Below, in pieces: positions 1 through 7,524 of a DNA stretch of 13,137 bases (positions are counted from its first letter, which is position 1; each line of letters opens with the position of its first letter). Made by a program: the position numbers and the translations under genes. The notes under the pieces were generated by a model, which was not told the origin of the DNA, searched no databases, and was given only the letters and a program-made list of their open reading frames with translations. Location of the stretch: NCBI GenBank assembly GCA_900553925.1, contig USFH01000048.1, forward strand, positions 1 through 13,137, in the 5' to 3' direction. This DNA is from an uncultured Clostridium sp. GTDB lineage: Bacteria > Bacillota > Clostridia > Lachnospirales > Lachnospiraceae.

Positions 1-384
1 CACCAGTAGAACGCATCTCCGGTCCGAGCAGAGGGTCAACCTCTGGGAACATGTTGAATGGGAATACAGCTTCCTTAACACCATAGTAAGGAATGCTCTG
101 CTCCTTTAACATTGGAACTGGTGACGGACGTCCTGTCAGCTCAGAGGTAATGATATCAGTTGCAATCGGAACCATGCGGATATTACATACCTTAGAAACA
201 AGCGGAACGGTACGAGATGCACGTGGATTTGCCTCAAGCACATAAACCTTACCGTTTTCGATTGCATACTGCATGTTCATAAGACCCTTTACATGCATTT
301 CCTCAGCGATCTTTCTGGTGTATTCCTTAATGGTTTCAACATTTTCAGGTGTAATGTGAACAGAAGGAATGATACATGCTGAGT
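1..384 (-). pseudogene. carB: carB, 3' continuation after frameshift (runs off the window)
   Basis: Read on the minus strand from about 382 down to 2, this stretch has no stop and translates to the expected continuation of carbamoyl-phosphate synthase large subunit. It begins with residues like SACIIPSVHITPENV, followed by MNMQYAIENGKVYVLEANPR and SRTVPLVSKVCNIRMVPIAT, which belong to the end of the second ATP-grasp domain. It is not in frame with the upstream part of the gene: the normal GDSA junction reads as GLSM, which fits the loss of two bases near 384-386. The rest of the synthetase domain and the C-terminal methylglyoxal-synthase-like regulatory domain would lie left of the window. 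No separate start codon with a ribosome binding site is visible, so I treat it as the detached 3' part of the same gene. Confidence 0.88.
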
Positions 385-2732
385 CCGGAGTGAATACCAG
401 CAAGCTCAATATGCTCCATTACAGCTGGAACGAATGCGTGTGTACCATCACTGATTGCATCAGCCTCACACTCAAGTGCATGATTTAAGAAGCGGTCAAT
501 CAGAATCGGGCGGTCTGGTGTTACGCCAACAGCTGCCTTCATATAGCTTGTCAGGTTCTCGTCATCGTAAACAACCTCCATACCACGTCCACCAAGAACG
601 TAGGAAGGACGAACCATAACAGGATAACCAATTCTTTTTGCGATTGCAAGAGCTTCATCTACAGTAGTAGCCATACCAGACTCTGGCATTGGAATCTCTA
701 ACTTGTCCATCATAGCACGGAACAGGTCGCGGTCCTCAGCAAGATCAATAACTGCAGGAGAGGTTCCCAGAATCTTTACACCATTTTTCTCAAGCTGTGC
801 AGCTAAGTTTAATGGAGTCTGTCCACCGAACTGAGCGATAACGCCAACCGGCTTTTCTTTCTTGTAGATGCTTAATACATCTTCAAGTGTTAATGGCTCA
901 AAGTACAGCTTATCAGATGTATCGTAGTCTGTAGAAACGGTTTCTGGATTACAGTTTACAATAATGGTTTCAAATCCAAGCTTCTTTAAAGCAAGAGATG
1001 CATGAACGCAGCAATAATCGAACTCAATACCCTGACCAATACGGTTTGGACCACCGCCAAGAATCATAATCTTTGGCTTATCGCTATTTACTGGGTTCTT
1101 ATCTGGTGCATTATAGGTAGAGTAGTAGTATGCGCTGTCCTTTGTACCGCTTACATGAATACCTTCCCAAGCTTCTTCAACACCAAGCTCGATGCGGCGG
1201 TTGCGAACATCATCTTCAGATACAGCAAGAAGCTGGCTTAAATATTTATCTGAGAAACCATTCTTCTTTGCAGAGATAAGCTGTGCATCAGATGGAAGCG
1301 CACCCTTGCAGGCAAGCAGTGCTTCTTCTTCATCAACAAGCTCCTTCATCTGCTCGATGAAGTAATGCTTGATCTTCGTCAGGTTGTATAATTCCTCAAC
1401 CGTAGCACCCTTTCGAAGTGCCTCGTACATGATAAACTGTCTCTCGCTTGTTGGCTCACGCAGCATCACAAGCAGTTCTTCCTTTGTCTTATCATGGAAA
1501 TCCTTCGCAAAGCCGAGTCCGTAACGGCCGATCTCCAAGCTTCGGATTGCCTTCTGGAATGCTTCCTTATAATTCTTACCGATACTCATGACTTCGCCCA
1601 CTGCGCGCATCTGCGTACCAAGCTTATCCTGTGCGTCCTTGAACTTCTCAAATGCCCATCTTGCGAACTTGATTACGACATAATCGCCACCCGGAACATA
1701 TTTGTCGAGGGTTCCATGTACACCACAAGGAATCTCATCCAATGTAAGCCCTGCTGCAAGCATCGCCGATACAAGCGCAATCGGGAATCCTGTCGCCTTG
1801 GAAGCAAGCGCAGAGGAACGGGATGTTCTAGGGTTGATCTCAATTACGATGATACGGTCTGTCACCGGATCATGTGCAAACTGTACGTTTGTTCCACCGA
1901 TAACCTGTACTTCGTCTACAATCTTATAAGCCTGCTCCTGCAGACGCTTCTGACATTCCTCAGAGATTGTAAGCATTGGTGCCGAACAGAAGGAATCTCC
2001 GGTATGCACACCGAGTGGGTCAATATTCTCGATGAAGCAGACCGTAATCATGTTACCCTTTGCATCACGGACAACCTCGAGCTCCAGCTCTTCCCATCCA
2101 AGGATCGACTCCTCAACCAGTACCTGTCCTACCAGACTTGCCTGCAGACCTCTTGCACAGACGGTCTTCAACTCTTCTACATTGTAGACAAGTCCGCCGC
2201 CGGCACCGCCCATTGTATAGGCCGGACGCAAAACAACTGGGTAACCAAGCTTATCTGCAATTGCAAGTGCTTCTTCCACAGAATAGGCAACCTCACTGCG
2301 TGCCATCTCAATTCCCAGTTTATTCATAGTTTTCTTAAATTCAATTCGATCCTCGCCACGTTCGATTGCATCTACCTGAACGCCGATGACCTTTACATTA
2401 TATTTGTCAAGTACACCTGCAGCAGCAAGCTCGGAACACAAATTAAGACCCGACTGACCACCGAGGTTCGGTAATATCGCGTCCGGACGTTCCTTGGCAA
2501 TAATCTGCTCCAGTCTTGTCACATTTAACGGCTCAATATATGTCACATCCGCAATACCGGGATCTGTCATAATTGTTGCAGGATTGGAATTCACCAGAAT
2601 GATCTCGTAGCCGAGCTGTCTTAAAGCTTTGCATGCCTGCGTGCCGGAATAGTCAAACTCACACGCCTGACCGATGATGATTGGACCGGAACCGATAATC
2701 AGAACTTTTTTAATGTCTTCTCTTTTGCTCAT
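345..2732 (-). CDS. carB: Carbamoyl-phosphate synthase large subunit, N-terminal part, frameshifted
   Basis: CarB makes carbamoyl phosphate from bicarbonate, two ATP and ammonia supplied by the small subunit CarA, feeding pyrimidine and arginine synthesis in the cytosol. The first half starts with the GSGPIIIGQACEFDYSGTQA nucleotide-binding signature near residues 14-33. The second, homologous half starts with GGGPNRIGQGIEFDYCCVHA near residue 558. The start at 2732 is preceded by a G-rich ribosome binding site and a good promoter. The family is about 1,060-1,075 residues long. Here the frame ends after 795 residues, and the last 12 (from 784) are out-of-frame sequence. As written, the product would lack much of the second ATP-grasp domain and the regulatory domain and should be inactive. 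A sequencing or assembly error is the main alternative to a true mutation. No carA lies immediately upstream. Confidence 0.93.
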   Translation of the reverse strand: MSKREDIKKVLIIGSGPIIIGQACEFDYSGTQACKALRQLGYEIILVNSNPATIMTDPGIADVTYIEPLNVTRLEQIIAKERPDAILPNLGGQSGLNLCSELAAAGVLDKYNVKVIGVQVDAIERGEDRIEFKKTMNKLGIEMARSEVAYSVEEALAIADKLGYPVVLRPAYTMGGAGGGLVYNVEELKTVCARGLQASLVGQVLVEESILGWEELELEVVRDAKGNMITVCFIENIDPLGVHTGDSFCSAPMLTISEECQKRLQEQAYKIVDEVQVIGGTNVQFAHDPVTDRIIVIEINPRTSRSSALASKATGFPIALVSAMLAAGLTLDEIPCGVHGTLDKYVPGGDYVVIKFARWAFEKFKDAQDKLGTQMRAVGEVMSIGKNYKEAFQKAIRSLEIGRYGLGFAKDFHDKTKEELLVMLREPTSERQFIMYEALRKGATVEELYNLTKIKHYFIEQMKELVDEEEALLACKGALPSDAQLISAKKNGFSDKYLSQLLAVSEDDVRNRRIELGVEEAWEGIHVSGTKDSAYYYSTYNAPDKNPVNSDKPKIMILGGGPNRIGQGIEFDYCCVHASLALKKLGFETIIVNCNPETVSTDYDTSDKLYFEPLTLEDVLSIYKKEKPVGVIAQFGGQTPLNLAAQLEKNGVKILGTSPAVIDLAEDRDLFRAMMDKLEIPMPESGMATTVDEALAIAKRIGYPVMVRPSYVLGGRGMEVVYDDENLTSYMKAAVGVTPDRPILIDRFLNHALECEADAISDGTHAFVPAVMEHIELAGIHSGLSMYHSFCSHYT

Positions 2733-2782
2733 ATTTGCCCCCTTGTATAATATTTAATCCGATTTTTATCCAAAATCACTTA

Positions 2783-2811
2783 ATTATACTAGATGTGCGG
2801 GGCAAATACAA
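2783..2811 (-). promoter_or_regulatory. Promoter of carB
   Basis: On the minus strand, TTGTAT (2806-2811) and a perfect TATAAT (2783-2788) are separated by exactly 17 bases. Transcription would start near 2776, giving a leader of about 45 bases before the carB start. The site follows the pdxT terminator, so carB is probably transcribed separately from pdxST. I see no attenuator hairpin in the short leader. Confidence 0.7.
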
Positions 2812-2827
2812 TTGAAGAAAAGGCATT

Positions 2828-2857
2828 AAAAAAGAACCCTTGAAAAAAGGGTTCTTT
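2828..2857 (-). terminator. Intrinsic terminator after pdxT
   Basis: An 11-bp perfect inverted repeat, AAAGAACCCTT at 2831-2841 and its complement at 2847-2857, has a five-base loop. Read on the minus strand it runs into a U-tract, and it lies 12 bases after the pdxT stop codon. It closes the pdxST transcript and separates it from carB. Confidence 0.9.
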
Positions 2858-2868
2858 CGTGGTTTTGC

Positions 2869-3438
2869 TTAGTTTTCCGAAATCATATCCACAAAATATT
2901 GATGAATCTTTACTTCTTCGGTGAGTTCCGGGTGGAATGCTGTGACAAGCTGTTTTCCCTGACGTGCAGCTACGATTCTGCCATCGCACGTTGCTAAGAC
3001 ATCGACGCCATCCCCAACGCTCTCGATATATGGCGCACGGATAAATGTCATGCCGACGGTTCCGATTCCCTTGAAGTCCTCTTCTGCGAAGAAGCTGCCA
3101 AGCTGTCTACCGTAAGCATTTCTGCGCGCTACGATGTTCATCGTCCGGAAGCCAAGTGCATCTTCTCCGTCAATATCCTTTGCCAGAAGAAGCAAGCCGG
3201 CGCAGGTACCGAATACCGGCAGACCTGCTTCGATCTTCGCCTTGAGTGGCTCATACAGGGAAAGCTCCTTCAGAAGCTTTCCCATAACTGTACTTTCACC
3301 GCCCGGAATGATTAATCCATCCATATCATCCTGCAGGTCATCTGCCTGACGGATCTCGAAGTGTGGAATATGTAATTTATCCAGGGATGCTTCATGCTCT
3401 GCAAATGCACCCTGCAATGCCAATATTCCTATCTTCAT
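2869..3438 (-). CDS. pdxT: Pyridoxal 5'-phosphate synthase glutaminase subunit PdxT
   Basis: PdxT is the class I glutamine amidotransferase subunit of PLP synthase. It hydrolyses glutamine and channels ammonia to PdxS in the DXP-independent vitamin B6 pathway. The protein is 189 residues, the usual size. The nucleophile Cys79 lies in PVFGTCAGLLLLA, and the rest of the triad is His169 and Glu171 in AFHPEL. PGGEST at 45-50 is the conserved oxyanion-side motif. I chose the Met of MKIGILALQG as start. The frame is open further upstream, but that would overlap pdxS, and an AGAGGAAAG ribosome binding site inside the end of pdxS fits this start. Only one base separates it from the pdxS stop, so translation is probably coupled. 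Confidence 0.97.
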   Translation of the reverse strand: MKIGILALQGAFAEHEASLDKLHIPHFEIRQADDLQDDMDGLIIPGGESTVMGKLLKELSLYEPLKAKIEAGLPVFGTCAGLLLLAKDIDGEDALGFRTMNIVARRNAYGRQLGSFFAEEDFKGIGTVGMTFIRAPYIESVGDGVDVLATCDGRIVAARQGKQLVTAFHPELTEEVKIHQYFVDMISEN

Positions 3439-3439
3439 C

Positions 3440-4315
3440 TTACTTTCCTCTTTCTGCCATAAGAATCTCGATCTCGGACTCATTGATTCCAACCATAGCC
3501 TCGCCAAGATCTTCTGAGAGCTCTGCAATCAGCTTTGCATCCTGATAGTTTGTAACAGCCTTAACGATAGCAGCTGCACGCTTTGCAGGATTTCCGGACT
3601 TGAAGATACCGGATCCAACGAATACACCTTCTGCTCCAAGCTGCATCATAAGTGCTGCATCAGCCGGTGTTGCAACACCGCCGGCTGCGAAGTTTACAAC
3701 CGGAAGCTTGCCATTCTCATGGACGTAACGAACAAGCTCAACCGGTACCTGAAGCTGCTTTGCTGCTTCGTAGATCTCATCCTCTGCCATACCTACAATA
3801 CGACGGATCTCAGAGTTCATCGCACGCATATGACGAACGGCCTGTACAACATCACCGGTTCCCGGCTCACCCTTTGTACGGATCATAGATGCACCTTCCT
3901 CAATACGACGAAGTGCCTCGCCAAGATCACGTGCACCACACACAAACGGTACCTTGAACTTCGTCTTATCAATATGGTAAATATCATCGGCCGGTGATAA
4001 AACTTCACTCTCATCGATATAGTCAATCTCGATTGCTTCGAGGATCTGTGCCTCTACAAAATGTCCGATACGGCATTTTGCCATAACCGGAATTGTAACG
4101 GCTTTCTGAATTCCCTTGATCATCTTCGGATCGCTCATACGGGATACACCTCCGGCTGCACGGATATCTGCCGGAATTCTCTCCAATGCCATAACTGCAC
4201 ACGCACCTGCCTCCTGTGCAATTCTTGCCTGCTCCGGTGTTGTAACGTCCATGATCACGCCACCCTTTAACATCTGTGCAAGGTTCTTATTCAATTCATA
4301 TCTGTTCTCGCTCAT
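3440..4315 (-). CDS. pdxS: Pyridoxal 5'-phosphate synthase lyase subunit PdxS
   Basis: PdxS condenses ribose 5-phosphate, glyceraldehyde 3-phosphate and ammonia from PdxT into PLP; the complex is a 12+12 ring in known members. The 291-residue sequence is nearly full-length collinear with the family. The catalytic residues are visible: Asp23 in GGVIMDV, Lys80 in PVMAKCRIGHF (first Schiff-base lysine) and Lys148 in MIRTKGEPGTG (second). The C-terminal phosphate-binding GGVATPADAALMMQLGAEG is present. Two start codons sit side by side (4318 and 4315). AGGAGG at 4323-4328 is 4 bases from the first and 7 from the second, so I chose the second. An upstream in-frame extension with no ribosome binding site is rejected. 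It is first in a two-gene operon with pdxT. Confidence 0.96.
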   Translation of the reverse strand: MSENRYELNKNLAQMLKGGVIMDVTTPEQARIAQEAGACAVMALERIPADIRAAGGVSRMSDPKMIKGIQKAVTIPVMAKCRIGHFVEAQILEAIEIDYIDESEVLSPADDIYHIDKTKFKVPFVCGARDLGEALRRIEEGASMIRTKGEPGTGDVVQAVRHMRAMNSEIRRIVGMAEDEIYEAAKQLQVPVELVRYVHENGKLPVVNFAAGGVATPADAALMMQLGAEGVFVGSGIFKSGNPAKRAAAIVKAVTNYQDAKLIAELSEDLGEAMVGINESEIEILMAERGK

Positions 4316-4365
4316 CATTGTTCCTCCTGATTGTTCTTTTATTTCATAATTTTCTAATATTCTTG

Positions 4366-4394
4366 CAGATATACATCTGAGATTGTACATACAA
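4366..4394. promoter_or_regulatory. Short palindromes in the pdxS 5' leader
   Basis: Two small perfect inverted repeats lie 50-80 bases before the pdxS start: CAGAT-ATAC-ATCTG (4366-4379) and TTGTA-CA-TACAA (4383-4394). They could be operator half-sites or a small leader structure. No known riboswitch is recognised, and the function is unproven. Confidence 0.3.
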
Positions 4395-4413
4395 GAAAAC
4401 TATGAATATAATT

Positions 4414-4459
4414 AAAGCACAGAAACTGGATATATTGAAATACCCAGTCTCTATGCTTT
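4414..4459 (-). terminator. Terminator-like hairpin between upp and pdxS
   Basis: Arms at 4414-4429 and 4444-4459 form a 16-bp stem with a 14-base loop. On the minus-strand RNA every position pairs, two of them as G·U. On the plus-strand RNA the same two positions are A·C mismatches, so the structure is built for minus-strand transcription. Only a weak UUUAAUUAUAUU-type tail follows, so it may be a modest terminator of uraA-upp, or a structure in a upp-pdxS read-through RNA. Confidence 0.55.
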
Positions 4460-4502
4460 TAACAATGTCAGTTTGAACTGTTTTTAATTATTTTTACATA
4501 TC

Positions 4503-4521
4503 TGACCTTATGTGACCTTAT
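4503..4521. promoter_or_regulatory. Tandem direct repeat, possible regulator site upstream of pdxST
   Basis: TGACCTTAT occurs twice, at 4503-4511 and 4513-4521, exactly 10 bp apart, so both copies face the same side of the helix. Further GTCA/TGAC elements lie nearby (4467-4471, 4523-4526), along with the palindrome CAGTT-TG-AACTG at 4469-4480. Direct-repeat operators are typical of MocR/GntR-type PdxR activators of pdxST. That link is inference, and no regulator gene lies in this window. Confidence 0.4.
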
Positions 4522-4535
4522 AGTCAGTTTTTCCG

Positions 4536-5180
4536 TTATTTTGTACCGAAGATACGGTCGCCCGCATCGCCAAGTCCAGGACAGATGTAGGCATTCTCAT
4601 TCAACTCGCGATCCAGATGACCCACATAGATCTGCACATCCGGATGCTCCTCATGCAGCTTCTGTACACCTTCCGGTGCTGCAATGATACACATGAACTT
4701 AATCTTCTTCCCACCATGTTCCTTAATCTGTGTGATCGCATCCACGGCGGAGCCACCGGTGGCAAGCATCGGATCGGTTACGACAATGATTCTCTCATCA
4801 ATCGGATTCGGAAGCTTACAGTAATACTCATGTGGAATGCGCGTCTCCTCATCCCGGTACATACCGATGTGTCCAACCTTTGCAGATGGTACGAGGGCAA
4901 GCACGCCCGGCACCATGCCAAGTCCAGCACGAAGTATCGGAACGATAGCGAGCTTACGTCCGGAAATCATCGGAGTCATACATTTCTCGATTGGAGTCTC
5001 AATCTCCACATCCTGCAATGGCAGGTCACCAAGTGCTTCAAATCCTTCAAGCATCGCAATCTCCTCTACGAGCTTCCGGAACTCATTGGTTCCCGTATTC
5101 TTGTCACGCAGAATCGAAATCTTATGCTGAATCAACGGATGCTCAAAAATCGTAATGTTTTTCTCATTCTTAAAATCCAT
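4536..5180 (-). CDS. upp: Uracil phosphoribosyltransferase
   Basis: Upp converts uracil and PRPP to UMP and pyrophosphate, the main uracil salvage step. The 214-residue protein is slightly longer than the typical 208-210. The PRPP loop VTDPMLATGGSA is at residues 134-145. The uracil-binding C-terminal block ICPGLGDAGDRIFGT is at 199-213, and the PILRAGLGM motif at 81-89 is intact. The start at 5180 is preceded by AAGGAGAT. It lies 44 bases after uraA with no terminator between, so the importer and the salvage enzyme are made from one transcript. A plus-strand open frame over the same bases is a shadow. Confidence 0.97.
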   Translation of the reverse strand: MDFKNEKNITIFEHPLIQHKISILRDKNTGTNEFRKLVEEIAMLEGFEALGDLPLQDVEIETPIEKCMTPMISGRKLAIVPILRAGLGMVPGVLALVPSAKVGHIGMYRDEETRIPHEYYCKLPNPIDERIIVVTDPMLATGGSAVDAITQIKEHGGKKIKFMCIIAAPEGVQKLHEEHPDVQIYVGHLDRELNENAYICPGLGDAGDRIFGTK

Positions 5181-5224
5181 TTTGTAATCTCCTTTTTTCT
5201 AGTTTTTTGCTTTTGTTATTATAT

Positions 5225-6622
5225 TTATTCCTTAGACTTTACAAAGACACCACGGCTCTGGTCACCATCCGGATTTACACCGAACTGGTAATCATTTCCA
5301 GGCAGAATCGCATTTAACAGGATACCTGCAATGGCTGCGATAGCAAGTGCTGTCAGTGTGATAGATGTCTCCCCGATTGTAAATGTGATACCGTTTGAGA
5401 AACCAAGTCCGCAGACGAAGATCACACCTGCAATAATCAGGTTTCTGGAACGTGTCAGATCTACCTTATTCTCAACGACATTCCGCACACCGATGGCTGA
5501 AATCATACCATATAACATGAAGGATACACCGCCGATAATCGCTGATGGCATCGTGGAAATGACAGCTGCGAACTTCGGAATGAAGGACAGTACGATTGCA
5601 AATACGGCTGCCAGACGGATAACCATCGGATCGTATACTTTGGAAAGCTCTAATACACCTGTGTTCTCACCGTATGTTGTGTTTGCAGGTCCGCCGATTG
5701 CTCCTGCAAATGCAGTTGCAAGACCATCACCAACTAATGTACGGTGCAGACCCGGGTCCTGAATAAAGTTCTTGCCAACGGTTGCAGAAATAGCTGACAT
5801 ATCACCCACATGCTCCATCATCGCAGCGATTGCGATTGGTGCCATAACCAGAATCGATGTGAGATCAAATTTTGCAAACTGGAACTGTGGTACACCGAAG
5901 AAGCTTGCGGATTTCACCGACTCAAATGCGATGATCGCACTGCCATCCGGATTCGTAAGTCCTGCTGCATTCATAATCACTGCTGCCACGTAAGAAATCA
6001 AAACACCCATCAAAATCGGGATGATCTTGAACATGCCTTTACCCCAGATATTGAAGATGATGATAACCGCTAACGCGATTACCGCAAGCCACCAGTTTGT
6101 GCTGGCATTTGAGATTGCGGATGGTGCAAGCGAAAGTCCGATACAGATAATGATCGGTCCGGTTACAACCGGTGGAAGGAAACGCATCACGCGGTTTACG
6201 CCAACCAGCTTGATGATCAATGCCATAACCAGATACAAGGCACCGGCTACTACCACGCCACCGCAGGCATAAGCTACCTTGTCATTTGCTGCCATATCGG
6301 CGAATTTACCGGTATCCAGATTGGCTACGGTTGAAAATCCACCTAAGAATGCAAACGAAGATCCAAGAAACGCCGGTACTTTAAACTTCGAACATACATG
6401 GAAAAGCAATGTACCAAAGCCTGCACAGAAAAGTGTGACTGATACGGTCAGACCTCTCGTCAATGGCTCCCCACATGCATCTGCAAAATACCCGGACACT
6501 AAAATTGGGACTAAGATAGTTGCACCGAACATTGCAAACATATGCTGTAATCCCAAAATCAAAACCTTCGGTAATCCAAGCTTTTTCGCATCTCTGACTG
6601 CTCCATCATTTGTGTCACCCAT
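5225..6622 (-). CDS. uraA: Uracil permease, NCS2 family
   Basis: This is a 465-residue inner-membrane nucleobase symporter that imports uracil, probably with protons. The hydrophobic pattern fits the 14-segment NCS2 fold. The early LQHMFAMFGATILVPIL block (residues 26-42) is characteristic. Two acidic residues that bind uracil in E. coli UraA have counterparts here: Glu270 in MMEHVGDM and Glu319 in the family signature GGPANTTYGENTGV. The start at 6622 follows an AAGAGGT ribosome binding site and a clear promoter. The downstream neighbour upp turns the imported uracil into UMP, which supports uracil over xanthine or urate as substrate. I see no PyrR-binding consensus in the short leader, but a six-bp hairpin (6641-6659) precedes the ribosome binding site. 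Confidence 0.94.
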   Translation of the reverse strand: MGDTNDGAVRDAKKLGLPKVLILGLQHMFAMFGATILVPILVSGYFADACGEPLTRGLTVSVTLFCAGFGTLLFHVCSKFKVPAFLGSSFAFLGGFSTVANLDTGKFADMAANDKVAYACGGVVVAGALYLVMALIIKLVGVNRVMRFLPPVVTGPIIICIGLSLAPSAISNASTNWWLAVIALAVIIIFNIWGKGMFKIIPILMGVLISYVAAVIMNAAGLTNPDGSAIIAFESVKSASFFGVPQFQFAKFDLTSILVMAPIAIAAMMEHVGDMSAISATVGKNFIQDPGLHRTLVGDGLATAFAGAIGGPANTTYGENTGVLELSKVYDPMVIRLAAVFAIVLSFIPKFAAVISTMPSAIIGGVSFMLYGMISAIGVRNVVENKVDLTRSRNLIIAGVIFVCGLGFSNGITFTIGETSITLTALAIAAIAGILLNAILPGNDYQFGVNPDGDQSRGVFVKSKE

Positions 6623-6674
6623 AGTTTTTACCTCTTTCCCTCTCTTGCTTTGTAAGAGAATTTATTTGTATTCT

Positions 6675-6703
6675 ATTATGCACGAGCAGAGGGGATTTTG
6701 CAA
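6675..6703 (-). promoter_or_regulatory. Promoter of uraA-upp
   Basis: On the minus strand, TTGCAA (6698-6703) and CATAAT (6675-6680) are spaced by 17 bases, with TG directly before the -10. Transcription should begin near 6668, leaving a leader of about 46 bases before uraA. Confidence 0.7.
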
Positions 6704-6738
6704 TAAGAAATCAAAAGGATTTTTATGGAATCATAAGC

Positions 6739-6764
6739 AAAAAAAGGCTGCTTGACACAGCCTT
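6739..6764 (-). terminator. Intrinsic terminator after the DUF2798 gene
   Basis: AAGGCTG (6744-6750) pairs with CAGCCTT (6758-6764) around a seven-base loop. On the minus strand it is followed by seven U residues. It lies about 20 bases after the stop of the DUF2798 gene and just before the uraA promoter. Confidence 0.88.
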
Positions 6765-6784
6765 CTTCTGTATTCTATCATTCG

Positions 6785-7279
6785 TTATTCAAATGCTTTC
6801 TGCATATTTTTCTGCTTCTGCTTCTCGCGGAAGATCAGGCGGAACAGGAAACGTACAAGTGGTCCCGCATAAAATATCTGCCAGCACAGTGCCATTGGAA
6901 AATTAAATGCACATGTCTGTAACCAGACGGCAATAAACTGATTTCCCGCATGCTTAAATAAAATGGTTGCTGCCAGACTCATAAGCGGACACATAAATGA
7001 GACTGAAATAAATGAGATTGCAAGAACCAGATGGAACGGATTTTCCTTCCCCGGGTTCACGATCTTCAACGCTTTCTTCTTCGCAATTGTACCGACAAAA
7101 AAGAAATCAAGCACAAATGCAATTGGTCCCATGATGACAAGCTCATGGAATGCGGACAGGAACACTTCGTTGCTCATCCCTCCGATGTTCAGTGCAATGT
7201 TGTAGCAGATCATCGCGTACACCATGACGAACACCATCATAATCGTAAAAATAACTTCCTGAAACTTTGTTTTTGGCAT
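6785..7279 (-). CDS. DUF2798 family membrane protein
   Basis: This is a 164-residue integral membrane protein with four predicted segments arranged as two tandem DUF2798-like halves: residues about 8-60 (IIFTIMMVFVMVYAMICYNIAL-like opening with a later ELVIMGPIAFVLDFF) and about 85-150. The C-terminus is basic (FREKQKQKNMQKAFE). The start is at 7279 because a perfect AGGAGG lies seven bases before this Met; a longer in-frame reading lacks such a site. The gene stands alone, with an extended -10 promoter upstream and a terminator downstream. The biochemical function of DUF2798 is not known to me. A transport or membrane-stress role would be a guess. Confidence 0.85.
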   Translation of the reverse strand: MPKTKFQEVIFTIMMVFVMVYAMICYNIALNIGGMSNEVFLSAFHELVIMGPIAFVLDFFFVGTIAKKKALKIVNPGKENPFHLVLAISFISVSFMCPLMSLAATILFKHAGNQFIAVWLQTCAFNFPMALCWQIFYAGPLVRFLFRLIFREKQKQKNMQKAFE

Positions 7280-7391
7280 AAAAAAACCTCCTAGAAATGA
7301 TAATTCATAACAGACTGTGTTGTTCGTTATCATTCCCAAGGAGGAATGTGCGTTTCCAATAGTAACCTTCTATTTTCTTTTCCGAGTGTGG

Positions 7392-7400
7392 ATTATATCA
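7392..7400 (-). promoter_or_regulatory. Extended -10 promoter of the DUF2798 gene
   Basis: The minus strand reads TGATATAAT, a perfect extended -10 element, without a clear -35. The predicted leader of roughly 105 bases contains a small hairpin (CATTCC at 7331-7336, GGAATG at 7343-7348) whose middle carries CCTCCT, the complement of the gene's AGGAGG ribosome binding site. Confidence 0.5.
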
Positions 7401-7438
7401 TGTCGCCTAACGGCTCCATGTGTGTTTTCGCAATATGC

Positions 7439-7459
7439 CGGCTTGTGCAAGCACAGCCG
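7439..7459. other. GC-rich hairpin in the divergent intergenic region
   Basis: CGGCT-T-GTG and CAC-AGCCG pair around the loop CAAG with one bulged base. No U-tract follows on either strand, so it is not an intrinsic terminator. It sits between the divergent promoters of the DUF2798 gene and the permease. Confidence 0.35.
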
Positions 7460-7492
7460 CCGCATTGCTCATTTTATCAAATGGATTTTGTG

Positions 7493-7521
7493 GTGTCAAG
7501 GTGTTTTTTCTATGTTATAAT
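7493..7521 (+). promoter_or_regulatory. Distal promoter of the permease gene
   Basis: GTGTCA (7493-7498), a 17-base spacer and TATAAT (7516-7521), with TG one base before the -10, form a plausible extended -10 promoter pointing to the permease. Its transcript would carry both palindromes at 7525-7568 as hairpins. Confidence 0.5.
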
Positions 7522-7524
7522 GAA

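Noticed and set aside
1494..2474. 326-residue plus-strand frame inside carB
   Set aside because: It lies antisense to strongly conserved carB codons, shows no recognisable domain and has no ribosome binding site.
3440..4390. Longer pdxS start at 4390
   Set aside because: The extra N-terminal residues are not family-like, cover the leader palindromes and lack a ribosome binding site, whereas AGGAGG sits just before 4318/4315.
4617..5291. 224-residue plus-strand frame over upp
   Set aside because: It is antisense to a fully conserved upp gene, and its translation matches nothing I recognise.
6623..6668. PyrR-type attenuator in the uraA leader
   Set aside because: The leader is only about 46 bases long, lacks the PyrR-binding consensus and has no terminator; only a 6-bp hairpin is visible.
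6279..6755. 158-residue plus-strand frame over the start of uraA
   Set aside because: It is antisense to uraA and crosses the uraA promoter and the DUF2798 terminator; a compositional shadow.
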